A DNA stretch of 64,000 nt from Charina bottae (Eukaryota; Chordata; Lepidosauria; Squamata; Charinaidae), in assembly GCA_023362775.1 (NCBI GenBank), contig JALMGJ010000005.1, positions 71,602,963 through 71,666,962 of the forward strand. Reading direction: 5' to 3'. How positions within the stretch are numbered: position 1 is the stretch's first letter; every line of letters begins with the position of its first letter. A program made the translations under genes and the position numbers. Shown here piece by piece: positions 23,444 through 34,920 of the stretch. The notes under the pieces were generated by a model that was given only the letters and a program-made list of their open reading frames with translations, had not been told where the DNA came from and made no database searches.

Positions 23444-23744
23444 TTGTTGTTGTTGTTCAGTCGTTCAGTCGTGTCCGACTCTTCGTGACCTCATGGACCA
23501 TAGCACGCCAGGCCTTCCTGTCCTCCACTGTCTCTCGGAGTTTACTCAAATTCATGTTCATTACATCGGTGATGCTATCTAACCATCTCATCCTCTGACG
23601 TCCCCTTCTCCTTTTGCCCTCAGTCTTTCCCAGCATCAGGGTCTTTTCCAGTGAGTCCTCTCTTCTCATTAGGTGGCCAAAGTATTTGAGCTTCAGCTTC
23701 AGCATCTGTCCTTCCAATGAGCAGTCAGGGTTGATTTCCTTATT
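23444..23744 (-). mobile_element. BovB LINE 3' fragment
   Basis: The minus strand reads from aaggaaatcaaccctgactg to the BovB terminus (gtcggacacgactgaacgac, acaacaaca). The last 86 codons are open and match the C-terminus of the copy at 53456. An 11-bp duplication (cttattaaatt) lies at 23433-23443 and 23745-23755. Confidence 0.9.
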
Positions 23745-23812
23745 CTTATTAAATTCTTATTCTTATTAAATTCTTATTTATTCTTATTAAATAGAATTCT
23801 TATTAAATAGAC
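23742..23812. repeat. Imperfect TTCTTATTAAA tandem
   Basis: Four imperfect copies of ttcttattaaa follow the BovB fragment. The first includes the right-hand target duplication, so the array appears to have grown from the duplicated target. Confidence 0.8.
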
Positions 23813-24620
23813 ATGCTTAAATCCCAGTCTTTTCAAAACAACTAAGCTAAATACCCAGATTTTTCACACCCTGGACTGTCCAGAAAGCCCAGAATGCAAT
23901 CTTCTTAGGCCTGTGGTTTTGCCTCTTCTTGCAAAGCCAGATGCCTCTCATGGTGTTTAAAACTTAAGGTAATAAGATAATTAATTATATAAAATTAAGA
24001 TAATACGGGCTTAGAAAAAAGAATATAATATAATGTATAAGCCATCCTTGTAAATTAGTCTCATGTAACTAGCCCACAAAATAACTTACTAGTTCACATA
24101 TCTATATTAATCATTTCAAGTAGCCTACAATTAATCATTAGCCTAAAATATAGTGTGAGAAACGCAATCTAATTTCTTCTGTCCCTTTTAGTTTCTAAAA
24201 ACTCCCAGTCTAGTATTTGGGGGGTGAGTTTTAATTGTCATAGAGAACTAATTAAAATCCTGTGATTATAAGTTTTAAGAGTGGAAGAATAGTTTGGCTG
24301 TAACATAAGTAATATAAATAAAATTATATCTGAAGAGTGTAAACTGCTGTGCAAAAAAATCATTTCTGCTCTTAATGGAATGGATACACCATCTAGTGGC
24401 GAAATTGATAAATGCAGGTTTATTATGCTCTCAGATCATAGATATTTGATACTCTGATATGATAAAAGAGATAAATAAAAATAAAATTATTGCACACATA
24501 ATTGCAGTTATTAGATAAATTGTTCTGTAAATTCCTTTTTAATGTTCTTACAAATCCCCAATTTTTCTTTGATTTGAGGACTTTAAGTGCAAACAGGTTA
24601 GCAGCTCATTTATACTAAGG
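23813..24620. other. No recognised feature
   Basis: AT-rich sequence without a supported gene or repeat. Confidence 0.4.
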
Positions 24621-24627
24621 TATTCAT

Positions 24628-24947
24628 GGGACGTGGTGGCTCAGCGGGTAAGACGCCAGGCTTGTCGATCACAAGTTCGGAGGTCCCTAGCCCTGCGTGC
24701 GGAGTGAGCTCCCACACTCGCTCCAGCTCTTGCCAACCTAGCAATTCGAAAGCATGCAAATGCAAGTAGATTAATAGGTACCACTTCGGTGGGTAGGTAA
24801 CAGTGTTCCGCGCGCGTCATGCGGCCACATGACCGTGGAAGCATCTTCGGACAACACTGGCTCTTCAGCTAACAAACGGAGATGAGCACCGGCCCCTAGA
24901 GTCGGACACGACTGTACAACTGTGCGGGGGGAACCTTTACCTTTACT
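24628..24947 (+). mobile_element. tRNA-derived SINE with BovB-like 3' end, copy 2
   Basis: The head reads gacgtggtggctcagcgggt, with a damaged B box (cggaggtccctagcc). The body reads gccaacctagcaattcgaaa and the end gagtcggacacgactgtac then acctttaccttta. A 7-bp duplication (tattcat) lies at 24621-24627 and 24948-24954. Confidence 0.85.
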
Positions 24948-24954
24948 TATTCAT

Positions 24955-25559
24955 AATTGTTTACATATTAAAAATAATGCTTACATGTTTTAGGCAAGAA
25001 GACAGATAAGATAAACCATCCAGATTCTGTGGTAAGGTAGAATGCAGAACTTTCCTAAGTAGAGCAATCTTGCATTCTCTGAAAGTTAGTTCAAACATTT
25101 GACTTGACACTTGAATGCAATGTGATTTGATATAATTATAAACTGCCTTCTGTGCAAATACGCTCTCCTCTACTTTCTAGCCCCTGGCCTGGCTCCAAGG
25201 TCAGAAGCATCTGTTTCTATTTAAAGTAAACAGTTTCTTGTTTCCATTCAAACCAGCCTTGATCGGCAACCACCATGCTTTATGTTGAAGTGTAATCAAA
25301 ATACTGTTTAAACCCATCTCTTTCTCCAGTTCATTTAAGACAGAAACAAATACTTCCATTTCCTTCTTGCAGTCAAAACAGTTTAGCATTGTGATGCAAT
25401 TAAGTATGAGTGCTTATACAGTGTTGGAAGTTTAGGCATTGCGCATCTGGACTTTCTACACCTATAAACCTGTTGGCCACAAGAGCACTACGTTTAGGGA
25501 GAGGTAGCAGCAGGACCCTACACTTCTATCTCCTTTCCTTGATTAGGAACATATATTTC
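24955..25559. other. No recognised feature
   Basis: No gene or repeat that I can support. Confidence 0.4.
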
Positions 25560-25800
25560 GCATGTGTCTAAGATGCCTTTTATTGGACTACAGCAATGAG
25601 TTCTATACGGGGCTATCTTTGGAGAAGACATGGAAGCTGCAGATTCTACAAAATGTGGCAGAGCGGTTGCTGGTGAGACAACCCACCAGTGCAGAATAAC
25701 ACCTGTATTAAAGGTAACGGTTGTCAGTAGTCTTCTGGGCCCAATTCAGAGTGTTGGTCACTGCCTTTATATGGCACAACATTGGGATAGTAAGGGGACA
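25560..25800 (+). mobile_element. L2-type reverse transcriptase fragment (decayed)
   Basis: Gactacagcaatgagttcta, ggaagctgcagattctacaa and cagagcggttgctggt echo the DYCN-L ... KLQ-VQNAAARLL stretch of L2-type ORF2. The frame breaks after about 40 residues. A hAT foldback copy has inserted at its end. Confidence 0.45.
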
Positions 25801-25808
25801 TCTTAGCA

Positions 25809-25940
25809 CAGTGTTTTTTCAAACTTGGAACTTTAAGATGTGTGGACTTCAACTCCCAGAATTCCCCAGCCAGCATTCTGGGGAATTCTGGGAGTGGTGA
25901 AGTCCACACATCTGAAAGTTGCCAAGTTTGAAAAACACTG
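25809..25940. mobile_element. hAT foldback MITE, copy 2
   Basis: It runs from cagtgttttttcaaacttgg to tttgaaaaacactg, with the central inverted pair gacttcaactcccagaattc. A perfect 8-bp duplication (tcttagca) lies at 25801-25808 and 25941-25948. Confidence 0.93.
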
Positions 25941-26201
25941 TCTTAGCACAAAACAAATCTATCATCCAGTCCAGTAAATTAGAAAAAGCTTGTGGATATT
26001 GTAAAGATGGAACAATAATGAAAAACCCACGGTAGAGGATTGGATTATAAAATTGACAAAGCTCGCAGAAATGAAAAAACTGACCAGTTTGGTCAGGGGA
26101 AAAACAAGACTTTTTTAAAGGACTAGAAGTCTTCTATGGACTTTTTTCTGAAAGAAGAAAAGAGAGAACTGATGATTTGAGGATTTGACTTGCAAGATTG
26201 A

Positions 26202-26372
26202 TGTCAGCCTTGCGAGGTAGTCCAGACAAGAAGCACGAATATGATTACTGGCAGTACCTTTATTGTAAGGTTGCATTAACAGAATTTTGCAATTCTGAAA
26301 TAACCCCTCCCTTCCTTCACTTTTACTCTCCCGAAAACTTGGGAGGGTCCCTTCTTAGACACTTCCTCCCTC
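26202..26372 (-). mobile_element. LTR fragment
   Basis: Starting tgtcagcc, the reversed sequence carries ttctgttaatgcaacc then a polyadenylation signal (acaataaaggta) and ends ggctgaca. The same layout occurs at 32474 and 36299. The other LTR edge is unclear here. Confidence 0.45.
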
Positions 26373-26665
26373 CCTCCCTTTTCTATTTATTTATTTTATT
26401 TATTAACCAAATTTCTATCACCGCCCATCTCCCTCCTCTGGAGGGACTTTGGGAGGTTTACAATAAAATTATTCATTAAAACAAGAGACATAAAATATAT
26501 CTAACATGTATAAAATACAATTATTAATAATTATAAATAAGATTAAAATCCAAGAGGCAAGGATAGTAAAAAGATCTAACTCAGTCCATATGGGTGAGGA
26601 GCCCTCTAAGGTACTAGCCATCCCGAAGAATAACTATTTCTTTCCTGGCCCCAAGTGAGGCGGCA
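26373..26665 (-). mobile_element. L2-type LINE 3' UTR
   Basis: Atttctatcaccgcccatct, gggactttgggaggtttaca and, further on, gaggcggcagaaccaag form the reversed 3' region of the family at 18248-18765, including the matching ctggttctgccgcct segment. Confidence 0.6.
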
Positions 26666-26671
26666 GAACCA

Positions 26672-26830
26672 AGTTTCTATCTCGCCTTTATTATTTTTAT
26701 AAATAACTCAAGGCGGCGGACATACCTAATACTCCTTCCTCCTCGTATTTTCCCCACAACAACAACCCTGTGAGGTGAGTTGGGCTGAGAGAGAGTGACT
26801 GGCCCAAGGTCACCCAGCCGGCTTTCCTTT
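26672..26830 (+). mobile_element. MIR-like/L2 conserved tail
   Basis: Tctatctcgcctttattatt, actcaaggcggcggacatac, ctgtgaggtgagttgggctg and ggcccaaggtcacccagc match 13896-14060 closely. The end is truncated. Confidence 0.6.
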
Positions 26831-26929
26831 GGAGTCAAATTTCATTTATCAGACCGATCTCTAAGCTGCGGCTCTTCCTCCTGTCTCCCAAGATCATTCC
26901 CACATACCACTATAGGAAGAGAGAAACTG

Positions 26930-27197
26930 GTTCATAACCAAGGGGTGTGTGATAGAATGTGAGGGTGGTCTTGGAAGATGGGGGGAAGAGATGCCGCCTA
27001 GGGAACGATAAAAGAGAAAGGAGTAACGGTCAGAGGAAGAACCTTAGGAAGGGCCCGCCCTAATTACTCAGGACTTAAATAGGGAGGGTGGGAGATTTGT
27101 ACTTTCAAACTTGCAAGTTTCTGTTAATGTAGCCTTACAATAAAGTAGAATTAGCTCATCTGATCGTTTCCTGTCTGGTTTACTTGGGAGGGCAGAC
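26930..27197 (+). mobile_element. LTR-like block
   Basis: It contains gacttaaatagggagggtg, tttctgttaatgtagcc, the signal acaataaagtag, and gtctggtttacttggga. The order matches the reversed LTR pieces at 26202, 32474 and 36299. I cannot fix its edges, and no retroviral coding sequence follows. Confidence 0.35.
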
Positions 27198-27639
27198 GGG
27201 GTGGCAGCAAAGGGGCTTCATTTTCCGGTTGCTGCTGTCTAGGCCGAGTTACCTCAGAACTGAAGTACCTCAGAAGAGGGACTGGTTCTCTTCCAAGGAA
27301 GAAATGGTGAACTGAAGATGACCACACCGGAATGAAGTAGACCAGTTCTTTGTAATTCCTGTCTGTACAAGGAAAGGAGCTAAGATTGCCCACAAGTGCT
27401 CCAGACAGTTGCTCCTCGCAAGGGGACTGCAACACAGTGGTCTCCGGCAGGTTTAGAGCTCTGGGAGAGGGAATAGCCATCTTTTTGCTCAAACCGCAGT
27501 TGGCACCTTCAAAAGGACACTGGGTTTGCATATTCCTTTTCTAATCACTTTTGGAAATTGCTTGTTAACGGCTTTTCAGCTATTAGGAACCTTTGGATCA
27601 ACAAATCTAAAAACACCGGGTGAGTTTTCTTCAATCCTT

Positions 27640-28770
27640 AGCAAAAGAAATTTTAAATTCAAATTTAAGGATTTTTTAAAAAAAATGGGGGAGGGGGAAT
27701 AAATAGCAAAAGGGTGATTAGAACTTTGATTCTGGAAAGTTACAAATGGACTAAGGGTCCAGATGGATTTGAAATAAGATTTTGGAATTAATTATAAGAA
27801 TCCTTCCTGTGGGAAAATACTTTTGTTTTGAATTCTTTTTTTTTTAAACGTGGTAGAATGGGACTTTGAAGGCTGGATGCTAGAGGGAACTAGTAGGAAC
27901 TAAAGATCACAATTAAAGGAGAAGAACACTTAAATTTGACTTACAAATACAGAATGGAACAAAATATTTTAACATTGGACATATTGAAGGATATTTTTGA
28001 ACAATGGAACCAGAAGTTAATTTTAAGAGTGTCTGCCTCTATAGATAGACTGTTGAAAAATGTTATGGAAGAGTAACAAGTTTTACCTGACAAGATTTAG
28101 ACTGATTTAAAAGTGGATTTAAAAATTACAGGCTACAAGAATGATATGGAAAAAGATGCTACACTGGACATACAAATGAAACTGGCTGATGTCTTAATAA
28201 TTAAAAGGGATATACAAATAACAAACCAAGAGAGTGACCTGGATAATTTTCCTATATTGGATTTACAAAAGAGGCTTGTTAAAGCTTTGAAGAATTTTGT
28301 GAGAAGGGACAAATTAAAAATGAAAAGTTAAGTTTTAGGACCTTATTTGAAGGGACTAAAGATCAAGATTGTTAGAAGTAAAAGGAAGGAATATAAAGTT
28401 GGTTTATTTGATCAAGGTTAAAATAGACATGTTATCTCTGGTAACCCATAATGGACTTTTGCTGATCAGGACTGAAATGATGAGGTTTTTAAGGAATTGT
28501 TTATAGATAAGAGATGGGATATGGGAGGAAGAGATCATTTGTTGTATTTTAAGATAAGGTGATAAGTATGTTTATACTTGTGATAAAAGGGGAAGTCATT
28601 TCTTTATATATTTCTTTTTTTTACTATACTCTTTTTTTTCTTTTCTATTCTTTTCTATTTTCTTTTTCTGCACCTTCTGTTTTTTGTTTTGTATTTATTT
28701 AGTTTGTATTAGTTTTTTATTGTTGTAGTTGTAATTTTTAATAAAATTACTATTAAAAAAAAAGAAGGGC
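27640..28770 (+). mobile_element. L1-like non-autonomous 3' region (tentative)
   Basis: A purine-rich stretch includes a 72-residue charged frame (28113-28331, with KNDMEKDATLDIQMKLADV). A pyrimidine-rich tract follows (28619-28720), then taataaaattactatt with a run of A (28736-28763). This layout resembles the ORF1-to-tail end of an L1-derived element. No endonuclease or RT is present. Confidence 0.3.
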
Positions 28771-29016
28771 TGGTTCAACCCTCCTTTCCCTTTTTACAGG
28801 CACAGTTGAGAAGACAGACCTGAGAGTATTTGTGGAATAACACCCCCCCCAAAAAAAACCATGTGCAGCCCCCACTTTGTGGACATTCTGGAAACCAGTT
28901 AAATCCCCAAGTGATTGATTGAGGGCATCTGTCTTGGGTTTTCATGGGATTTACTGCTGTGTTGTTTTCTTTCTGTTTTTTCTTATGGTGCAGAGTCTTT
29001 CAGGATTGGGGTAGGT

Positions 29017-29378
29017 TAGTGTTTCTTAAACTTTTTGCTCTCGGGACCCCTCCCCACTTTTAAAAATTATGGAGGACCCCTAAAGAGCTTTTGTTTGTAT
29101 GGATTGTATTTATCAATATTTACCATATTAAAAATTAAGATCAACGCATTTGTAGAATATTTATTTATTGAATCATGTAAAAACAACCATTAAACTCATT
29201 AGATATTAACATTATTATAAAGTATTTTTCATGAAAAAACCTAATAATGAGAAGAGTGACATTGTTTAAAATTTTTGCAAATATCTTCATTAACTAGCAA
29301 ATGATTTTGATTTCGTGGGTGCCTGAGAGGGTCTTGGGGGACCCCCAGGGCCCTTGGACCACACTTTACGAAACACAT
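29017..29378. mobile_element. hAT element resembling an ancient amniote family
   Basis: It starts tagtgtttcttaaacttttt and ends cactttacgaaacacat. Inside are cgggacccctcc, taaagagcttttgtttgtat and, near the end, gggggacccccagggccc. A perfect 8-bp duplication (gggtaggt) lies at 29009-29016 and 29379-29386. The internal phrases recall a non-autonomous hAT family in mammals, but I cannot name it safely. Confidence 0.8.
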
Positions 29379-29493
29379 GGGTAGGTCATAAGTGCAAATG
29401 AATAAATATATGTTAGTATGATATTGTCAGGACTGTCATCACTGCCAGTTTCCTGGTTTTCTTTTACTTGATACTCTCCAGTAATGGAAGTTC

Positions 29494-29545
29494 AAATCAA
29501 ATCAAATCATATCTTTATTACGGTTATAGACCAGCATAAGGAAGG
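29494..29545 (-). mobile_element. LINE 3' tail (AATC-rich)
   Basis: Tcaaatcaaatcaaatcat followed by ctttattacggttatagacc is the reversed end of a LINE whose tail is a TTGA-type tandem, like the + strand end at 62870-62916. Confidence 0.45.
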
Positions 29546-29880
29546 TGGGGAGGAGCCAAGATGGTGAAAAACTAGCAGCTCCTGAAATAAGTTTCCAGCT
29601 TGTGACTGGCCTCACCCCTTCTGGCTTAGTCTCTACGGCCTAAAAGTGCCATCCAGAGGCAAGAAAACCTGGGCCAGCCCCAGTAATGATACTGGGGCCC
29701 ATAAATCCGATAAAACAAAGAAGCAGATGAGGATTGACTCCTATCTCCCCACTGCAGAGACAGCACAAAACGTGAGTTACAGATTTATGGCTTCAGGATC
29801 CCCTTTACCCCCAAAGAATATGACCACATAGAAGCCAGTAACAAGATGGGATCCTCCCTGACTCTCCAAAGCTCCAGCCC
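29546..29880 (+). mobile_element. L1-like 5' end with start of ORF1
   Basis: Gggaggagccaagatggt is the classic L1 5' start. The frame at 29646 reads PSRGKKTWASPSNDTG then KTKKQMRIDSYL, resembling an L1 ORF1 N-terminus, and stops after 61 residues. Only this 5' piece is present. Confidence 0.5.
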
Positions 29881-30069
29881 AAGTAATGGAATTTGTACCA
29901 TGACGCTTCTAAGTTATTGATAAACTAGATAACTTAGGGTTTCCTATCAGAATGTTACTTCCTGAGTAAAATTACCTTTTGTTTTCTTTCATGCAAGCAC
30001 CAGCTCCACAGTTCTTTTTAAAAATGTAATTCTCTTTCTTGCTTCTCTCTCCACGCATTCTGTCTAAAG

Positions 30070-30163
30070 CAGTGTTTCTCAACCTGGGCAACTTTAAGAC
30101 GTGTGGACTTCAACTCCCAGAATTCCCCAGCAGGCTTAAAGTTGCCCAGGTTGAGAAACACTG
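30070..30163. mobile_element. hAT foldback MITE, copy 3
   Basis: It runs from cagtgtttctcaacctgggc to gcccaggttgagaaacactg. The 8-bp flanks gtctaaag (30062-30069) and gtataaag (30164-30171) agree at 7 of 8 positions. One central arm is deleted, making this the shortest copy. Confidence 0.9.
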
Positions 30164-30171
30164 GTATAAAG

Positions 30172-32468
30172 TTACCTGCTTTAACATTTTGCCTGATAAA
30201 ACTGCTTTTCTCAAGAAGCACCAAACCGGTATTTCCAGCTTCTACTTGTTTATCACTACTATGCTTGGTAAATCTCTTGCTATCTCACACTCCACTACGT
30301 AGTGGAGCTTCTACCCAGTTTCTTCTAGGGCTGAACATACTTTAAAGTTGTAAACCTAATGTTTTCTTCAATATGAGTTCAGTTCCATATGACTTCATGG
30401 ACACAACCATCTAGTTTTCTTGGCACAAGTATAGAAGTTATTGGCTATTGCCTTCTTCTGAGGGTTGTTTTATTTTCTTTTGCTAGTCTAGCCTAAAGCC
30501 CTGGAATTTGCTGGTGGTCTCCCATCCAGAGCCTGACCTATCTTAACTTTTCAAGATCAGCCAAAATTACCTAGGAGCTATGACATGCAGTCTTTTCATG
30601 ACCACCTCTGCAACCTTTTGTTTTATTTTTTGCATGAATACAACATCAACTAATGAAGAAGAAATTACAAGGCAGAAGCAGGGAACGTGTGGCCTTCTTG
30701 ATATTGGATTACATTTCCTATCCTCCCTAATTATTGATGATGCTGATGAGAACTGAGAGCTTGAGGATGCTGTGGAATAATATGGAAGGTGGTGCTGTGG
30801 GACTGAAAGAAAGACTCTGAAAAATGCTATTCCGTCCCATTTCTTTGTTAGGAAACCTGTGTCCTCCAAATCATGATGACCTATATAATTCCAGACATCT
30901 CACCCCTGAGCTATGCTGTCCTTGGGAAGCTACTATTCTGGTTCTTTGTGTCTGCTCTACTGAATATTGGTTTTCCCTGCTAACAGAGAGATCCTTTCTG
31001 CATACTTATTCTTCTGAAATATGTACTTTTATTAGTATATATTTTTGTCAAGAGTGTCAGAGAATTGGTAATGTGTAGTAGCTTCCAAGTATCTGTTTTA
31101 AACTCTTATATTTCATGTTTAAGCAATAGAGAATGGAACCATAAAAGTACTTCAGCATTTTAATAATCAAATCAGGATATTCCTGAATGCCTGGCTGCGT
31201 ACTGGTAAACCAAAAGATGTATGTAAGGTATAATCAGATTTTACTTTTTCATAAGAATTTTTTTCTGGAATAATTGCTGAAAATATGCAATAATTTGACT
31301 AAATCCTTATCCCTTAATTCTCAAGATGACATTTCTTGTTTTTCTCTCCCTTTTGCCTTTCACAAAGGGGGAACACAGAAGAAGAAATTATCAGAAGAGA
31401 AAAACTGAATATAACTGTGGCTAGCCAAAAGACAGAAGCAAAGCTTATTTGACACCCTGTAAATAAGTAAATACTTGTTCAAATAAACACACTAAAATCT
31501 TGTCCATGTGTACTAGAAAAAAAGCTAATGGAGTCCAGTGGACCCTCAGGTTAATATTTAAGAATTGCAATCTGGGTATCTTCTTAAAATAAAATTGAAA
31601 TAATGATATAGTAGTATTAGGGAAGGAGTATACACTTTTTCCTTTGTTCCTGATGAACGTTTGAAGCTTCCACCACCTGTGCATCCATTTTGATTTTTTA
31701 AAATTAAAATTCAGTAAACATTTTCTGTATTTCAATTCCCATGCTTTCTAATAATTGTAGTTAAAAGGGAAAAGATTAGGTTTTTATTCTGTATCTTACA
31801 TTGCTGAAACCAGACTTGTTGACCAGCAGGTGGAGACTGATTAAAACTTTCAGTCATCTGCTTTGCAGCTGAATTTATATAGAGTAGTATTAGCATTTCC
31901 TTAAAATAAGAAGATGGAAATTATACTAGGGAAAATAAAACAGTTATTGTTTAAACCTCTCTGTGATATCCCCTCGCTGCACCACTAGTAACATTCTGTG
32001 GTTTAATACTCATTTACCCTAGTTTTTTCCCTATCCTTAGTTGCACAGCTGAGAGATAGTTAGTTTGCCAGATACTGTATTTAATCTTTTAATTTTAGTA
32101 TTCAAAAATGCCCCTCACTATTCTTGTGAATTTAGTTTTCAATGCTTTAATTTTTATTATTATACATATTAGATTTATACCATATACTTTTGGAGATAGG
32201 AAGAGCAGGAGAAGAAAAATCCATTCTATAACTTACTATGTTCCGAATGTTTTTAGGCCAGTATTTTATTCATATATTGCAGTATCTGTATACTACCCTT
32301 CTGTGCCAAGATACCTTCAAGGCAGTATACAGGAAAAAGGAAAAGATATAATGGTATAATAAAACTAAAATATATTTTAACAGAAGTCTTGGCAGTAGCA
32401 GCCACAGCAATAAAACAATAGCATGGCTGGATTTGTAAACTGAATAAAACAGCCTAAAAGGTGGATTA
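30172..32468. other. No gene recognised
   Basis: Mostly unassigned AT-rich sequence, apart from the 5S-like remnant at 30516 and an 18-bp palindrome at 30290-30307. Confidence 0.4.
30516..30576 (-). repeat. 5S rRNA-like remnant, copy 2
   Basis: Ggtggtctcccatccagag then ctgacctatcttaactttt and aagatcag follows the reversed vertebrate 5S rRNA, lacking the gtactaaccag segment. It is likely a 5S-derived SINE remnant. Confidence 0.45.
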
Positions 32469-32473
32469 AAAGG

Positions 32474-32745
32474 TGTCAGCCCCACTAGGTAGACCAGACC
32501 AGGAAATGAACTCCACAGGAGGCTAAAACTACTTTTATTGAGATTGGCTGTAATAACAGAATCTTGCAGGTCTGATTGTGCTGTACCTCCCCCCACCCTT
32601 ATACTCCAGTGAATCAGGGAGGCATCTGCCTGAGTCCTTCTGAATGTTATCTGGCAGCTTTGGGCTTAAAAAATGCATCAGCCTCTTTTGCCTCGGTAAC
32701 GGTTCTTGCATATCTCCACCATCGTCCTTTCCTTACTCTCTACCA
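32474..32745 (-). mobile_element. Solo LTR
   Basis: The + strand starts tgtcagccccactagg and ends actctctacca. Flanking aagg repeats lie at 32470-32473 and 32746-32749; one more A also matches. On the minus strand it carries ttctgttattacagcc and caataaaagtag, then ctggtctggtctacct. It is homologous to 36299-36551. Confidence 0.65.
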
Positions 32746-32788
32746 AAGGTGATCAGGCATAGCTCCTTGTTTTGGTGGTATACAGGTA

Positions 32789-33128
32789 AGGTAAAGGTAA
32801 AGGTTCCCCCCGCACATTTGTGAAGTCGTGTCCGACTCTAGGGGCCGGTGCTCATCTCCGTTTGTTAGCCGAAGAGCCAGCATTGTCCAAAGACGCTTCC
32901 ATGGTCATTAGCCGCATGACATGCGCGGAACACTGTTACCTACCCACCAAAGTGGTACTTATTAAGCTACTTGCATTTGCTTGCTTTCGAATTGCTAGGT
33001 TGGCAAGAGCTGGAGCTAGTGCGGGAGCTCACTCCGTCACACGGGGCTAGGGATTCGAACCTCCGAACTTGCAATCTTCCGATCGACAAGCCTGGCGTCT
33101 TACCCGCTGAGCCACCACGCCCCCTACA
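32789..33128 (-). mobile_element. tRNA-derived SINE with BovB-like 3' end, copy 3
   Basis: The + strand starts aggtaaaggtaaaggttccc and gtgtccgactctagggg, and ends cgctgagccaccacgcc. The minus-strand head keeps both polymerase III boxes (ggattcgaacctcc marks the B box on the + strand). A 12-bp duplication (ggtatacaggta) lies at 32777-32788 and 33129-33140. Confidence 0.88.
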
Positions 33129-33134
33129 GGTATA

Positions 33135-33544
33135 CAGGTAGTCCTCGCTTAATGGTGGTAATTGGGACCAGCAGCTCTGTTGCTAAGTGACGTGATCGTA
33201 AAGTGCGATGTCACATGACAGTTCCGGTTGCCGTTGTTAAGCAAATCCTGCGTGGTTATTAAGTGTGACGTCACATGATTGTCATTTGCAACCTCCTGCC
33301 AGCTTTCCCATACTTTGCTTGTTGGAAGCTGGCAGTGAAGGTTGCAAATGGCGATTGTGTAACTGCGGGATGCTGCGACCGTTGTAATTGCGAGCCAATT
33401 GCCAAGTGCCTGAATCGCAGTCACGTGACCGTGGGGATGCTGCGATAGCTGCAACTACAAGGACCGGTCATAAGTTTCCTTATTCAGTGCTATTGTAACT
33501 TTGAACGGTCACTGAACAAGTGGTTGTTAAAGGAGGATTGCCTG
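33135..33544. mobile_element. Tigger-like non-autonomous DNA transposon, copy 1
   Basis: It starts caggtagtcctcgcttaatg and ends taaaggaggattgcctg, with TA on both sides (33133-33134, 33545-33546). Repeated phrases such as gtgacgtcacatgat occur inside. Termini and TA target fit the Tc1/mariner Tigger-type group. It abuts SINE copy 3. Confidence 0.8.
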
Positions 33545-33546
33545 TA

Positions 33547-34390
33547 GTTGAAAACAGTCCTTTTAGTCTACCACTCCAAATATGCCTTAATTATCTAGGG
33601 AGCTAATGAGGATGGCCTTTAAAACTAAGTGAAGATCTTGTGCAGCTCTCTGTATACATCATCAATAATTATTTATAGGAGATAAAGGGCGGGGGAAGGA
33701 GGCATCAACATGACTCTTGCACCTGAGTTTGTACAGGTTCTTTCGTGCAAAGCCTCCGTGAAACAGTGTACTGTAGAATGCAAAGGTCAGGTTTTGTCTA
33801 GCATACACTGGCAGATTAGGAATGTGTTACTTGTGTAATAGACTGGAGTTTGGCAGCTTAGTGCCTGTGGGAATCAGTCTCTCCACTGATGTATGTCTTG
33901 GAAACTGATAAGAATCCTCCTTGCCTTTTAATTATAGTTCCTATGGCTTGATTTTTTTCAAATGAACCATGATTATAATTAAACATGATTTATTAGTTTT
34001 GAACAAAATAAGCCGCAATTTATAAAAAAGTACAAATGTACAAACTCCTCATGGCCACATTAGAGAAAAAAAAGAAGAAAACTGTAAACCTGAAGCATAC
34101 AGAGCTTCTTTCCCATCATTTAGAATATCTGAACACACCCATGAGGTATTTTGTTTATATTCAGATTCAGCTTTAAACTGGAGGAAAAATATTTATTCCA
34201 GTACTGTACAGTTTGTATCACAAACCTTTGAAAATCATTCCATATCTTGCTTGGATACACAAAGCTAGGTATACCTTTGTTTGGATACTTTCTGGTCCCT
34301 ACTTTTAATTAGTATGATAGGCAGGATGATTGAAAGAAAAACGTGTTCAGAACCATAGATTTAGAGGACTAGATGCTCTTCAGTACAAGT
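33547..34390. other. No recognised feature
   Basis: No supported gene or repeat. Confidence 0.4.
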
Positions 34391-34392
34391 CA

Positions 34393-34458
34393 TGTTGTCA
34401 CAAGCTGGCAGCAGGTTGCAAATAACAATCATGTGACGTCACACTTAATAACCACATT
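34393..34458 (-). mobile_element. Tigger-like fragment
   Basis: Caagctggcagcaggttgca and atgtgacgtcacacttaata match, in reverse, the 33250-33310 interior of the Tigger-like copy. It has no termini. Confidence 0.7.
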
Positions 34459-34920
34459 CCCACAACATAGGCTTCCTTTAGGTCTAAATAGCTTGCTACC
34501 ATCCTTCTTCCCAAACAACAAGTTCACAAAAAAGAAAGGGAATGTCATTGTTTATATGCCAGAAAAGCACTTAATGTGTTTGAATAAACCTGATATACTT
34601 CTGGTTTCTGCTGGGGCAGCCAATAACAGATTGGCTGTACTGTAAAACTAAAAAGAGTAAAACAATTTTTGTGCTAGATAGTATCAGGGTTCCTCTACTC
34701 AATTAAACAGTAGGTCATGGGCTAATTTCTTTTATTTGTGGTTTCCAAAAACTGCATTTATGGTAGTTGAATCATATAGGGAGTTTGCCTGGTTTTAAAG
34801 CTTATAGAGTTAGCTCAGATGAATTGCAACCCTAACCAAGGCTTGAGTCGACTAGAATGGCTTTCATGTTCCTTGCTCTTTCATGTGCTCACAATAATTA
34901 GCTATTTTATTATTTTTGGC

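Noticed and set aside
27151..27531. A 126-residue minus-strand frame beside an LTR-like block
   Set aside because: No retroviral motif is present, the frame opposes the LTR orientation, and there is no splice or start support.
30290..30307. Perfect 18-bp palindrome ctccactacgtagtggag
   Set aside because: A single short palindrome without flanking structure is not strong evidence of function at this window size.
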